A DNA stretch of 64,000 nucleotides from Eubacterium sp. MSJ-33. GTDB taxonomy: Bacteria > Bacillota > Clostridia > Lachnospirales > Lachnospiraceae. The position numbers and the translations under genes were made by a program. This document shows, piece by piece, positions 9,307 through 18,201 of the stretch (positions are counted from its first letter, which is position 1; the number at the start of each line of letters is the position of its first letter). The stretch is taken from the NCBI RefSeq assembly GCF_022174665.1, contig NZ_CP076562.1:994001-1058000 (forward strand), given 5' to 3'. Under the pieces are notes generated by a model. That model saw nothing but the letters and a program-made list of their open reading frames with translations. It ran no database searches and had not been told where the DNA came from.

Positions 9307-9331
9307 TCAGGAATCCATGACTGATTCCTGA
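9307..9331. repeat. Perfect 9-bp hairpin between the aminopeptidase and channel genes
   Basis: TCAGGAATC (9307-9315) and GATTCCTGA (9323-9331) form a stem with a 7-base loop. No T-run follows on the minus strand, so it is a weak terminator at best. It may instead stabilise the end of the aminopeptidase transcript or be part of the channel gene leader. Confidence 0.5.
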
Positions 9332-9353
9332 CAAATTTCCTATCATAAAGCAC

Positions 9354-11450
9354 TTACCGCAATGCTTCATTCAACGCTTCCGTACCCGGGAGCACGAATC
9401 TTCCGTCTTCAATAATTGCCGTCTTCGTGCCATCCGATTTTACTGCATAGATTCCGCCGATCTCCTCATATGGAATCGTGATATCGGTATGGCAGTTGAA
9501 ATACGCGCCCGCCCGTGCCTCTTTGTCCCCGGAATTTCGGAGTGCGGAGCATTCATTTTCTTTGGCTACGATCTCCCTGCCATCCGGATTATACAGGCGG
9601 CTGTCCTCGCTGTAGCTGTAGCAGGTATCACCGACTGCAAAATGCGGTCCCATTTTCTCTACGATGAGAATCGGAAGCTTATATAAGATATCGTATTTTC
9701 TTGCCATCGCATATGCTGTCGTATTCGTACCGATCGCAAATTCTCCGATCGGGAGCGTCTCATGATGGAACAGCAGATTCTCCTTGATAAACCGTTTATT
9801 TTCTGTCTCATCCGCGAAGTTCTTACATGTATAATCCACGACCTTTCCGTTCTTGAAGATGAGTTTCAGGTCTGTGTATTTTAATTCATTCAGATATACC
9901 CGGCTCACATGCAGCGTTCCCTCCGTACCGTTGAGTACCGGAGAAGTAAATACCTCTCCGAGCGGGATATTCACATCTGCCAGACAGTTCTCGAAGTTTG
10001 TCTGTGTTCTGCGGTTGATCTTGTGCAGCATCACCTTCATGTCCGTCTGATTTCCACCCTTGCCGAACACCTGCACATATTGTGCGTCATCTAGGCAGTC
10101 AATCATGGTCTGCTGGATGGATTTGTATTTCTCATTATCAAGCGTATTGACTTCCACAACAGCATCGAAGATTTCCTCGAAATCCGCACCAATCTCCGGG
10201 ATTGGATATGCGATGATCGTGAAGCTATACTGATCGTGCGGAATGTAGCGGTTTGTGATCTCCGCTACCTTCGACCCATATTCCACAGACATCTTCTGCT
10301 GCTTGTCGGATAATTTCCATACTGTTGATTTTGTCTGTGGGCTGAATGGTTCTTCACCGAACACTTCAATGACCGCAGGTCCTGCATAGACACGGGCAGC
10401 TTCTTTCTCCTGCTCATAGGTCTGCTGCATGACTTCAAGCTTGCGCTCCATATATGCACGGTCGAAGAATACCGCATCATCCCCTGCATGGTCATACTCA
10501 TACTGCTTGTTCGCCGGTGTCGCAGCGTATCCGGTGCGGATCGTTCCCTTCCGGTTCATACGGCTGACCGGATACCTGAATAAAATCGCAGACAATCCTT
10601 CCTGCTCGAACATGCGGATTGCCGCTTTCACCATACGCTCCTGTCCAATTGCATAACGGATATTCACAGACTTCTTCGGGCTGATATCAATTCGCATCGT
10701 CTCAAAGCCCTTGATAAAGCCCTGCACGTACGTGTGTGCCAGACTTTCGATTTTTTCCTCCGGAAGCTTCGCTAAATACTGCGCCATTCGAAGCTCATTT
10801 TCACCGATATATTCACCATAAGCATACAGATAATCCGGTGTCATAAGATCACTCTGCATGACGATGTCATATGCAAATGGGTTCACGCATGTAACCGTCT
10901 CACGGATCCTTCTTGATACAAGCACATCAGCATAATCATACATATAGTAATAGATAGCTTCCTTGATTTCCTTCTCGTCCGGAAGCTTCTCATCCCCGGA
11001 TGCGGTAAAGATTCCATACACCTCTAAGAAAAGCTCCATCAGGGAAACCATCGCCTGCATCTCATTCTCATATGCGTACACAATCATAGCGCGGATTTCC
11101 GCGTATAACATGCATAAATATTGACCATATACACCAAGTTTTTCCACCGCATAATCCGGATTTGCAAAGCTTATGTCATAATGCTCCGGCAAAATATCCG
11201 CATATAAATTGTGATTGATCTCCTGTAATTTTGAAAGCGGAAGGTCGATCCTGCCCGGCTGTGACACAATCTCATACACATCATACACATACAGAATAAA
11301 TTCCGCCACACTGTCAAAATACATTTTAAGATCCTTCACGCCTGCATCCATCTTGGCAAGTGTGTCCCAGATTGGCTGATCCTCTTCCTTTATTTCACTG
11401 ATTCGTTCTATCGCAAGCTGCATGCGCTCCTGCAAATCTGCATCGTTCAT
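9354..11450 (-). CDS. M29-family metallo-aminopeptidase with a long N-terminal extension
   Basis: The C-terminal 400 residues match peptidase family M29 (aminopeptidase T/AmpS). These are dinuclear metal enzymes removing N-terminal amino acids. Probable ligands are Glu499 (LGEVFTSP), Glu570 (IGEFAIGTN), His603 (KMGPHFAVGD), His654 and Asp656 (NCHTDITIPY). The protein has 698 residues while the family is usually near 370-410. Residues 1 to about 280 form an extra, largely helical region of unknown role. AGGAGG precedes the ATG. It is the last gene of the pyrimidine-gene row, 26 bases after the small membrane protein gene. A link with pyrimidine synthesis is not obvious. Confidence 0.85.
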   Translation of the reverse strand: MNDADLQERMQLAIERISEIKEEDQPIWDTLAKMDAGVKDLKMYFDSVAEFILYVYDVYEIVSQPGRIDLPLSKLQEINHNLYADILPEHYDISFANPDYAVEKLGVYGQYLCMLYAEIRAMIVYAYENEMQAMVSLMELFLEVYGIFTASGDEKLPDEKEIKEAIYYYMYDYADVLVSRRIRETVTCVNPFAYDIVMQSDLMTPDYLYAYGEYIGENELRMAQYLAKLPEEKIESLAHTYVQGFIKGFETMRIDISPKKSVNIRYAIGQERMVKAAIRMFEQEGLSAILFRYPVSRMNRKGTIRTGYAATPANKQYEYDHAGDDAVFFDRAYMERKLEVMQQTYEQEKEAARVYAGPAVIEVFGEEPFSPQTKSTVWKLSDKQQKMSVEYGSKVAEITNRYIPHDQYSFTIIAYPIPEIGADFEEIFDAVVEVNTLDNEKYKSIQQTMIDCLDDAQYVQVFGKGGNQTDMKVMLHKINRRTQTNFENCLADVNIPLGEVFTSPVLNGTEGTLHVSRVYLNELKYTDLKLIFKNGKVVDYTCKNFADETENKRFIKENLLFHHETLPIGEFAIGTNTTAYAMARKYDILYKLPILIVEKMGPHFAVGDTCYSYSEDSRLYNPDGREIVAKENECSALRNSGDKEARAGAYFNCHTDITIPYEEIGGIYAVKSDGTKTAIIEDGRFVLPGTEALNEALR

Positions 11451-11476
11451 AGTTTCCTCCTACCTCGTCCGAAGAC

Positions 11477-11806
11477 TTAAAATCTGGCTAATAAAATGAT
11501 TATGATCGGAACAACAAAGGATACAATGTTTAACCAGATGGAGATCCGCTTGCCACGCACGCCACCCTTCTGGGACTGCAGACCCATACGGGCAAAGATT
11601 CCGCCCACGATTGACAACAGCATGGCGATGATGTAAAGCATCCCGAACACCTCGGGTACATGTCCCGCAGTCGCAATGGATACGATCACACTGACAACCT
11701 CAATCGCAAGCGCGATGCCACCCATGCAGTCTGCGATGATCGTGTCACCTGCAAACGATGAATCTGTAAAATAATATCTTCGTTTTTTGAACAAACCCAT
11801 AATCAT
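11477..11806 (-). CDS. Small three- or four-helix membrane protein (DUF6142-like)
   Basis: The 109-residue protein begins MGLFKKRRYYFTDSSFAGD after an in-frame MI and then has hydrophobic segments near residues 27-46, 52-72 and 88-107. From memory it resembles the Lachnospiraceae family DUF6142; I am not certain. The pyrD stop codon is directly followed by ATG ATT ATG, so either the first or second ATG may start translation and the gene is translationally coupled to pyrD. Its constant position inside a pyrimidine operon would suggest cotranscription, but its job is unknown. Confidence 0.75.
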   Translation of the reverse strand: MIMGLFKKRRYYFTDSSFAGDTIIADCMGGIALAIEVVSVIVSIATAGHVPEVFGMLYIIAMLLSIVGGIFARMGLQSQKGGVRGKRISIWLNIVSFVVPIIIILLARF

Positions 11807-12712
11807 TTATTTTACACAGCCAATCAGGGTGTTGATATCTTCTACCCCATTTGCCTGCATATATTCCTCAATTCCTTTTATAATCTCAACGGTTGCATAT
11901 GGATTGTGGAAATTCGCTGTTCCAACCGCAACGGCAGTCGCACCGGCCATAATCATCTCCAGTGCATCCTCGGTATTCATTACACCGCCCATACCGATAA
12001 TCGGCAGTTTCACGGCATTTGCCACCTGATATACCATACGCACCGCAATCGGATGGATCGCCGGACCGGACACACCAGCCGTCTTGTTTGCCACTGCAAA
12101 TGCACGGCGTTTTATATCAATCTTCATACCGGTCAAGGTGTTGATCAGGGAAAGTGCATCACTTCCGGCTGCCTCGGCTGCCTTCGCCATCTCTGTAATA
12201 TCTGTGACATTCGGAGAAAGCTTCATGATGATTGGCTGTTTTGCCTTCGCCTTGATTGCCTTCGTGATATCATACAGTGCTTTTGGATCCTGTCCAAATG
12301 CGATACCTCCCTCTTTCACGTTCGGACACGATACGTTGATCTCCAGAAGGTCAACCGGCTCATCGCCAAGTCGCTCTACAACGTCCAGATAATCTTCGGT
12401 GCTTTTCCCGCACACATTGACGATAATCTTCGTATCCTTCTCCTTCAAGAATGGGATATCCCGCTTCACAAATGTATCAATTCCCGGATTCTGCAATCCG
12501 ATTGCATTCATCATGCCACCATAGGTCTCTGCAACACGCGGTGTCGGGTTGCCCGGCCACGGAATATTTGCTACGCCCTTTGTCGTTACCGCTCCAAGGA
12601 GATTTAAATCTACGAACTCATCGTATTCCATACCGGAGCCAAATGTGCCGGATGCAACAGTGATCGGATTCTTAAGCTCCACACCTGCAATACTTACCTT
12701 TGTATTCATCAA
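11807..12712 (-). CDS. pyrD: Dihydroorotate dehydrogenase B (NAD+), catalytic subunit
   Basis: This is the class 1B enzyme, which oxidises dihydroorotate to orotate with FMN and passes electrons to the PyrK subunit. The 301-residue protein has the N-terminal ITVASGTFGSGMEY, the catalytic-loop Cys in LLEINVSCPNVKEGG, and the phosphate/FMN loops GGVMNTEDALEMIMAGATAV. The start overlaps the end of pyrK by 4 bases (ATGA), indicating coupled translation of the two subunits. Confidence 0.97.
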   Translation of the reverse strand: MMNTKVSIAGVELKNPITVASGTFGSGMEYDEFVDLNLLGAVTTKGVANIPWPGNPTPRVAETYGGMMNAIGLQNPGIDTFVKRDIPFLKEKDTKIIVNVCGKSTEDYLDVVERLGDEPVDLLEINVSCPNVKEGGIAFGQDPKALYDITKAIKAKAKQPIIMKLSPNVTDITEMAKAAEAAGSDALSLINTLTGMKIDIKRRAFAVANKTAGVSGPAIHPIAVRMVYQVANAVKLPIIGMGGVMNTEDALEMIMAGATAVAVGTANFHNPYATVEIIKGIEEYMQANGVEDINTLIGCVK

Positions 12713-13473
12713 AGCTCCACCTCCTCAGCATAAAATACCGGACCATCCTTGCATACGCGTTTGTTCTTTACCTGCGAATGGTCATCTATTTCCTTCGATT
12801 TGCACACACAGGCAAGACAGGCACCCACGCCGCATGCCATGCGCTCTTCTAAAGATAACTGTGCTTCGATGCCATGTTCTAGTGCATAGCTCTGGATCGC
12901 ACGGAGCATCGGTGTTGGTCCACAGGCATAGATTTCTGTGCCTTCGATGCCGTACTCACGAATCGCATCCATAACCGTTCCTTTGACTCCGATGGCACCA
13001 TTGTCGCTGGATTTGTAAACTGTACCATATGGTTCAAATTCTTCTGATAAGAATTCCTCATCGCGGAATCCTAGCACGATTGACTTCTCGCATGTAAGTT
13101 CCTTCGCAAGCTGCAGCATCGGTGGAATACCGATTCCGCCGCCGATCAGGATTGCCTTCTTATCCTTCTTTGTAAATCCGTTTCCAAGTGGTCCGAGTAT
13201 CGTGATCGTGTGATCGGATGTGAGCATCGAGAATTCCTTTGTGCCTTTTCCTGCAATACGATATACAATTCGGAGTGTGCCTGCTGCACGGTCAATCTCA
13301 CACAGACTGATCGGTCGTGGAAGCAATTTGCTTCCATCTGCAGAATACACATCGATAAATTGTCCCGGTATTGCCTGACTGGCAATCTCCGGTGCCTGTA
13401 TCACCATTGAGTATATATCTGTGGCGATCTCATCCTGACGGACGATCTTCGCCTCCATCTTTATCTTTCCCAT
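12709..13473 (-). CDS. pyrK: Dihydroorotate dehydrogenase B, electron-transfer subunit PyrK
   Basis: PyrK carries FAD and a [2Fe-2S] cluster and passes electrons from PyrD to NAD+. The 254-residue protein has the FAD motif LLPRPISLCE near residue 52, a nucleotide-binding stretch AILIGGGIGIPPMLQLAKEL near 106, and the Cys set CGVGACLACVC near 220 followed by a further Cys (KRVCKDGPVF). The length fits. It ends in a 4-base overlap with pyrD. Confidence 0.96.
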   Translation of the reverse strand: MGKIKMEAKIVRQDEIATDIYSMVIQAPEIASQAIPGQFIDVYSADGSKLLPRPISLCEIDRAAGTLRIVYRIAGKGTKEFSMLTSDHTITILGPLGNGFTKKDKKAILIGGGIGIPPMLQLAKELTCEKSIVLGFRDEEFLSEEFEPYGTVYKSSDNGAIGVKGTVMDAIREYGIEGTEIYACGPTPMLRAIQSYALEHGIEAQLSLEERMACGVGACLACVCKSKEIDDHSQVKNKRVCKDGPVFYAEEVEL

Positions 13474-13527
13474 TTTCGACTCCTCTTATCTTCTAAATGC
13501 ATCGATAAATCTGCTGCCTTGTATTTA

Positions 13528-14454
13528 TTAGTGGCCTGCTCTTGCTCCATTGATGTCGGCAATCATGTTCTTGACTGCCTGACGGCTTGCATCTGCATAT
13601 CCGGTCTCACCGAACGATGCATACTTATCCTGCTTATAAGCAGCGATGATGCCGCGGGAAGAGTTGACGATTGCACCAAGTCCGTCTGGATTGAAATAAT
13701 GTACAAGATCTGCGGCCTTACCACCCTGTGCACCATAACCCGGTACAAGGATATATGTCTTCGGCATCAGCTTACGAAGTACCTTACCCATTTCCGGGTA
13801 TGTAGCACCAACAACACAGCCGACATTGCTATAGGTATCACCCATGCAGGCTTCGCCCCACTCAACGACCTTCTCAGCGACAAGCTCATACAATGGACGG
13901 CCACCCACAAGCTGATCCTGAAACTCACCGGAAGATGGATTGGATGTCTTTACAAGTACGAAGATCCCCTTATTGTACTGCTTACATACATCAACAAACG
14001 GCTTCACACCGTCTGTTCCAAGATATGGATTGACTGTTACGAAATCCTCATCAAAACCAGCGTATTCCTTGCTTCCAACCTGCACCTTGCCGAGATGTCC
14101 GACTGCATATGCAGTTGATGTAGAACCGATGTCGCCACGCTTGATATCACCGATGATCACAAGCCCTTTCTCCTTTGCATATGCACACGTCTTATGGAAT
14201 GCAATCAGTCCTTCAATTCCAAACTGCTCATACATCGCAATCTGTGGCTTCACTGCCGGAATCAGATCATAAGTTGCATCGATAATTCCTTTATTATATT
14301 CCCAGATTGCCTCGGCTGCACCCTTCAAAGTCTCGCCATACTCAGAAAATGCTTTCTTACGGATGTACTCCGGTACATAGGAAAGCATTGGGTCTAACCC
14401 AACAACAATCGGCGCGTCCTTCTTCTCAATCTGTGCTACTAACTCGTTAATCAT
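13528..14454 (-). CDS. pyrF: Orotidine 5'-phosphate decarboxylase, class 2
   Basis: PyrF makes UMP from OMP, the last step of the pathway. The 308-residue protein is of the longer class-2 type, with the N-terminal substrate Asp in PIVVGLDPML and the catalytic signature IGDIKRGDIGSTSTAYA near residues 97-113. The phosphate loop is in ILVPGYGAQGG and the C-terminal VNSSRGI. AGGAGG precedes the ATG. It lies between pyrC and pyrK in the same direction. Confidence 0.97.
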   Translation of the reverse strand: MINELVAQIEKKDAPIVVGLDPMLSYVPEYIRKKAFSEYGETLKGAAEAIWEYNKGIIDATYDLIPAVKPQIAMYEQFGIEGLIAFHKTCAYAKEKGLVIIGDIKRGDIGSTSTAYAVGHLGKVQVGSKEYAGFDEDFVTVNPYLGTDGVKPFVDVCKQYNKGIFVLVKTSNPSSGEFQDQLVGGRPLYELVAEKVVEWGEACMGDTYSNVGCVVGATYPEMGKVLRKLMPKTYILVPGYGAQGGKAADLVHYFNPDGLGAIVNSSRGIIAAYKQDKYASFGETGYADASRQAVKNMIADINGARAGH

Positions 14455-14526
14455 TTATTTGTCCTCCTAATAATAATCTAATATTCGGTGTCATTCTAAT
14501 TATGTGCTATACACATATGCATGATC

Positions 14527-15846
14527 CTACTGATCCTCTATAATTGCTCCATTATAACGAAGCTCACCATCTACGATTGTTGTCATAACCTTTCCAACCA
14601 ATGTCTGACCGGTATATGGGGTATTGTGTCCCTTCGATTCAAACTTGACCGGATCGACAACCCATGTCTCTTCCGGATCAAAAATCACGATATCCGCCTT
14701 TGCACCCGGTGTCAATCTGCCATACTTATCATCGATGCCGATAATCTTCGCCGGGTTGTAACTCATCTTCGTTGCCATATCCATGATATCCATCAGCCCC
14801 GGTGCAACAAGCGCTGTATATGTAAGTGCAGCTGATGTCTCCAGACCCACGATTCCAAATGGTGCTTTGTCGAAGAACTGACTCTTCTCCTCGTCAGAAT
14901 GTGGTGCATGATCGGTCGAGATCGCCGGCATTGTTCCGTCTACCAGGCCTTCCACCAACGCCTTTACATCCTTCTCCGTACGGAGTGGAGGATTCATCTT
15001 ATAATTGCTGTCTGCTTCCTTGATATCTGCATCTGTCAATGTGAAATGGTGTGGGCATACCTCTGCAGTAACATTCGCCCCAAGCCGCTTTGCCATCCTC
15101 ATGAGTTCCACCGTTCCAATTGTGGAACAATGACAGATATGAAGCTTTGCTCCTGTCTCATGTGCAAGGAAAATATCACGCGCTGTGATGACATCCTCCA
15201 CTGAATTCGGAATGCCCGGCACACCAAACTTCTCGGATGCAACACCTTCATTTAATACGCCTTTTCCAACGAGATCCTTATCCTCGCAGTGTGCCATAAT
15301 CACTGCTCCAAGCTCGGCTGCTTTCTTCATTGCCGCGCGATAAACACGGATATCCATGACACTCTTACCATCCTCGGAAAATGCAACCGCACCTGCCTTT
15401 AACATTGCTTCCATATCGACAAGTTCTTTTCCCTCCATGCCTTTCGTGATAGAGGAAAGCTGCTTCACATGCACATAGGCATGCTCTGCCCTCTGTAAGA
15501 TATCCTGCAGTACTTCCACATTATCGACAACCGGTTTTGTGTTTGGCATCGCACATACAGTTGTCACACCACCGGCTGCCGCTGCACGCGAACCTGTGAT
15601 GATATCTTCCTTGTATGTCAGTCCCGGATCCCGGAAATGTACATGCAGATCGATAAATCCCGGCATCACATATTTGCCCTTTGCGTCGATCACAAGATGT
15701 CCATTTTCCTGGGCTTCGTTGTAATCCGCCTGCTCGCCGCGGCTTCGCACATAAATTTTCTTTATACAATCCTGTTCAATCAATACGTCTGCAATCTCAT
15801 GCAATCCGGTTGCAGGATCAACGACGTGTCCATCAGTAATGAGCAT
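14527..15846 (-). CDS. pyrC: Dihydroorotase, class I
   Basis: PyrC closes carbamoyl aspartate to dihydroorotate. The 439-residue amidohydrolase has the metal motif DLHVHFRDPG near residue 65. Other family residues are the His of MAHCEDKDL, the second metal His in ICHCSTIGTVEL, and STDHAPHSDEEK near 310. Length fits class I (about 430 residues). AGGAGG precedes the ATG. It is the second gene of the cluster, 44 bases after the chorismate-mutase-like gene. Confidence 0.97.
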   Translation of the reverse strand: MLITDGHVVDPATGLHEIADVLIEQDCIKKIYVRSRGEQADYNEAQENGHLVIDAKGKYVMPGFIDLHVHFRDPGLTYKEDIITGSRAAAAGGVTTVCAMPNTKPVVDNVEVLQDILQRAEHAYVHVKQLSSITKGMEGKELVDMEAMLKAGAVAFSEDGKSVMDIRVYRAAMKKAAELGAVIMAHCEDKDLVGKGVLNEGVASEKFGVPGIPNSVEDVITARDIFLAHETGAKLHICHCSTIGTVELMRMAKRLGANVTAEVCPHHFTLTDADIKEADSNYKMNPPLRTEKDVKALVEGLVDGTMPAISTDHAPHSDEEKSQFFDKAPFGIVGLETSAALTYTALVAPGLMDIMDMATKMSYNPAKIIGIDDKYGRLTPGAKADIVIFDPEETWVVDPVKFESKGHNTPYTGQTLVGKVMTTIVDGELRYNGAIIEDQ

Positions 15847-15890
15847 TGTGTTCCTCCTAATATGTTAAATAATCGTCCTCTTAATGCATC

Positions 15891-16460
15891 TTATATTTTA
15901 TACATATTATACGTTACACTTTCTTTGTATAACATGTAAAATAACCTTCGTTGTGATTCAAGAGTTTCCGGTCCGCGAATACGGAATGTCACACACATCT
16001 TTTCTTCTTCGTGCTGTAGGGCAGTTACTTCGGTTCCAAAGTCTCCAAGCAGGGAAAGCATATCCTGCACAGACATTCCCTGTTCCGTCTGCGCATCCGG
16101 TGTCATCTCAATCCTTATAAATACCTCTGCATGGCCGGCTTCCTTCACATCTGCTGCCACAGCATCATATTGTGTCTCAAATTCTTCGTCTGCAATTCCT
16201 TTTTCAAGAAAGATCCCATATTGGTGATACCGCGATAACTGCATGACTTTCCGCACATACAACCGATACAGTTTTTCTTCATCCCGGTCTCCCGGAAATC
16301 GTGCATACACCTGTTTCTCCCGCTCCGGCTTATAGACACTGTCTCCGGTTTTCAGCTTCGCCTCCGCCACGTCTTCTGAATATCCCAACCGATCTGCGAA
16401 ATAATGGTGCATATCGTCATCTACCATATTAATCCGTTTTCGTATCTGCTCTAATTCCAT
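15891..16460 (-). CDS. Chorismate-mutase-domain protein with a C-terminal ACT-like region
   Basis: Residues 1-85 match the AroQ chorismate mutase fold, which turns chorismate into prephenate. Residues corresponding to the active site are present: Arg7 (LEQIRKRI), Arg24 (FADRLGYS), Lys35 (VAEAK) and Arg47/Glu48 (VYKPEREKQV). About residues 105-165 have a beta-alpha-beta look (AEVFIRIEM ... KMCVTFRIRG) that could be an ACT-type regulatory domain. The total length is 189. No other aromatic genes are near, and the gene stands at the head of the pyrimidine row. Its ribosome binding site is weak (AAGGGAAA at a long distance). Mutase activity is plausible from the residues but not certain. Confidence 0.75.
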   Translation of the reverse strand: MELEQIRKRINMVDDDMHHYFADRLGYSEDVAEAKLKTGDSVYKPEREKQVYARFPGDRDEEKLYRLYVRKVMQLSRYHQYGIFLEKGIADEEFETQYDAVAADVKEAGHAEVFIRIEMTPDAQTEQGMSVQDMLSLLGDFGTEVTALQHEEEKMCVTFRIRGPETLESQRRLFYMLYKESVTYNMYKI

Positions 16461-16563
16461 ATTCTGATTCGTTTCCCTTCATGATTCCTGTTTCTAAACA
16501 TAATCATTGTTTATTTTACCATAACTCGACAAAAAATGAAATGTTCTTGCTAGAATTTAACAG

Positions 16564-16591
16564 GATATACCTGCAAAAAATTCTCATACTA
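16564..16591 (+). promoter_or_regulatory. Possible sigma-G-type promoter for spoVA
   Basis: CATACTA at 16585-16591 fits the sigma-G -10 form CATnnTA. GATATA at 16564-16569 is a weak -35 candidate with a slightly short spacing. spoVA operons are driven by sigma-G in known spore formers, so a site of this kind is expected here; the match itself is modest. Confidence 0.3.
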
Positions 16592-16632
16592 TCCATATAT
16601 ATCAAATAAACAAAAAAGAAGGGAAACAAGCC

Positions 16633-17289
16633 ATGAATCATACAGGAGCGCCTGAAATAACGGTTTATATTTCTCTGGATGCAAGCACTATGGTTTCATC
16701 TAAACTGGTTCACATTGAAGATATTTCTTCTGTGTTTTGCAGTTCACCCGACATTGCGCATGCTGTCAAAAATATAAAGCTATTTTCTTTCTCAGACAAT
16801 GAGCAGGGACAGTTAGTTGTAAATGCACTTGCCGTTATTGGTGAAATACTGAAATACAACAAACAGCTCACCGTGCAAAATGTCGGGAGTCCGGAATGCG
16901 TTGTCTACTACCGCAACTTAAGCGATGGTCATAAAAGAACCGGAAAAATAAAAGCATTCTTCTTATTGCTGCTCGCCTTTTTTGGCACCGCCTTTTCCAT
17001 CATGTCCTACAACGGAGATGTCGGAGCCATCGGCCTGCTGCAGGATCTGTATCAGATGTTTACCGGAACGGAAGCAGTCACAACAAACGCGGGATATAAA
17101 TTCGGGATTCTCTTTTACTGTGTTGGTTTATTCTTTGGCATGCTTTTATTCTTCAACCACGGACTAAACCACAAAAAAGTCGATGACCCTACCCCTTTGC
17201 AGGTACAAATGCGATTATACGAGCGGGATGTGAACGACACGATTGTCGTGGACAGCGCAAGGGAAGGGACGAGTCTGGATGTTGATTAA
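16633..17289 (+). CDS. spoVAA: Stage V sporulation protein AA
   Basis: SpoVAA is part of the inner-membrane SpoVA system, which moves dipicolinic acid into the forespore and releases it in germination. The 218-residue protein has an N-terminal soluble region of about 110 residues beginning with EITVYISLDAS, followed by two membrane segments (about 116-138 and 157-178). AAGGG lies upstream of the ATG. It is the first gene of a plus-strand operon and its end overlaps the start of spoVAB. Recognition rests on both sequence and position before AB-AC-AD-AE. Confidence 0.9.
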   Translation: MNHTGAPEITVYISLDASTMVSSKLVHIEDISSVFCSSPDIAHAVKNIKLFSFSDNEQGQLVVNALAVIGEILKYNKQLTVQNVGSPECVVYYRNLSDGHKRTGKIKAFFLLLLAFFGTAFSIMSYNGDVGAIGLLQDLYQMFTGTEAVTTNAGYKFGILFYCVGLFFGMLLFFNHGLNHKKVDDPTPLQVQMRLYERDVNDTIVVDSAREGTSLDVD

Positions 17290-17698
17290 AACCTTCGCTT
17301 ACTGCCTTTTCTGTATCTGTGCCGGAAGTGCGGTTTCTGCCGGTTTTGTCGCTTTTATCACCATGCTTGGTATCTTTGATAAGCTTGGCGAACAAACCAA
17401 GTCCGGCAGACAGATTCACATAATTGAATCCATGATCATATCTGGTGTGACTGTCGGAAATGCGGCGTATCTGTTCGGGCTTCGGGTTCCGGTGGGACTT
17501 GCCGGTTTTTGTATCTTCAACCTGTTCGGCGGACTATTCATCGGTTGTCTGGCAGGTGCCCTGGCAGAGACACTGCAGGTTATGCCGATTCTGTCACGGA
17601 GGCTAAATATAAGAACCTGGTTACCTTATGTGATTGCAGCAGCCGCACTTGGAAAAGCACTTGGCTGTGCCTGGCAGATTTTATTTTTCCCTTCTTAA
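17279..17698 (+). CDS. spoVAB: Stage V sporulation protein AB
   Basis: The 139-residue protein has four predicted membrane segments and the SpoVAB-type stretches AGSAVSAGFVAFITMLGIFDKL and PVGLAGFCIFNLFGGLFIG in shorter parts. The ATG at 17279 is chosen over an in-frame ATG at 17243 because it has AAGGGACGAG just upstream, overlaps the spoVAA stop in the usual way and gives the normal family length. It works with the other SpoVA proteins in the spore inner membrane. Confidence 0.9.
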   Translation: MLIKTFAYCLFCICAGSAVSAGFVAFITMLGIFDKLGEQTKSGRQIHIIESMIISGVTVGNAAYLFGLRVPVGLAGFCIFNLFGGLFIGCLAGALAETLQVMPILSRRLNIRTWLPYVIAAAALGKALGCAWQILFFPS

Positions 17699-17724
17699 AA
17701 TCATAGAAAAAGGAGTCGATTATT

Positions 17725-18177
17725 ATGAAAGTAAAACAAAACGACCAAGACTACAACCGTTATGTGGACGCCATCACGCCCAAACATAGTTGTTTTAAAA
17801 ACTGTCTTCACGCCTTCCTCGTAGGTGGTTGTATCTGTCTTCTCGGACAGGTAATCTTCAATATCTGCACCATGCAGTTTCATTACGAAGAAGCAGATGC
17901 CATGAGTATCTGCTCCATCATTTTAGTATTTTTGTCGGTTCTGTTCACCGGATTTAATCTCTATAAACCACTAGCGAAATACGGTGGTGCCGGTGCACTG
18001 GTTCCGATTACCGGTTTTGCAAATTCCGTTGCTTCTCCGACCATTGAGTACAAAAAAGAAGGAGAAGTGTTCGGAAAAGGTGTAAAAGTATTCACCATTG
18101 CAGGTCCGGTCATCCTGTTCGGTATTGTCGTAAGTTTTGTTGCCGGTTTTATCTATTGGATTTTCAAATTATTATAA
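17725..18177 (+). CDS. spoVAC: Stage V sporulation protein AC
   Basis: SpoVAC is the small integral membrane channel subunit thought to act as a mechanosensitive path for dipicolinic acid. The 150-residue protein has the typical N-terminus (YNRYVDAITPKHSCFKNCLH), the FLVGGCICLLGQ helix and the conserved KYGGAGALVPITGFANSV motif near residues 88-105, which recurs in SpoVAE. AAAGGAG precedes the ATG, 26 bases after spoVAB. Confidence 0.96.
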   Translation: MKVKQNDQDYNRYVDAITPKHSCFKNCLHAFLVGGCICLLGQVIFNICTMQFHYEEADAMSICSIILVFLSVLFTGFNLYKPLAKYGGAGALVPITGFANSVASPTIEYKKEGEVFGKGVKVFTIAGPVILFGIVVSFVAGFIYWIFKLL

Positions 18178-18201
18178 GCAAATTTATAGAAAGGAGTTCC
18201 T

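Noticed and set aside
11906..12607. Plus-strand frame of 233 codons opposite pyrD
   Set aside because: Shadow of pyrD; no ribosome site and Cys/His-rich nonsense composition.
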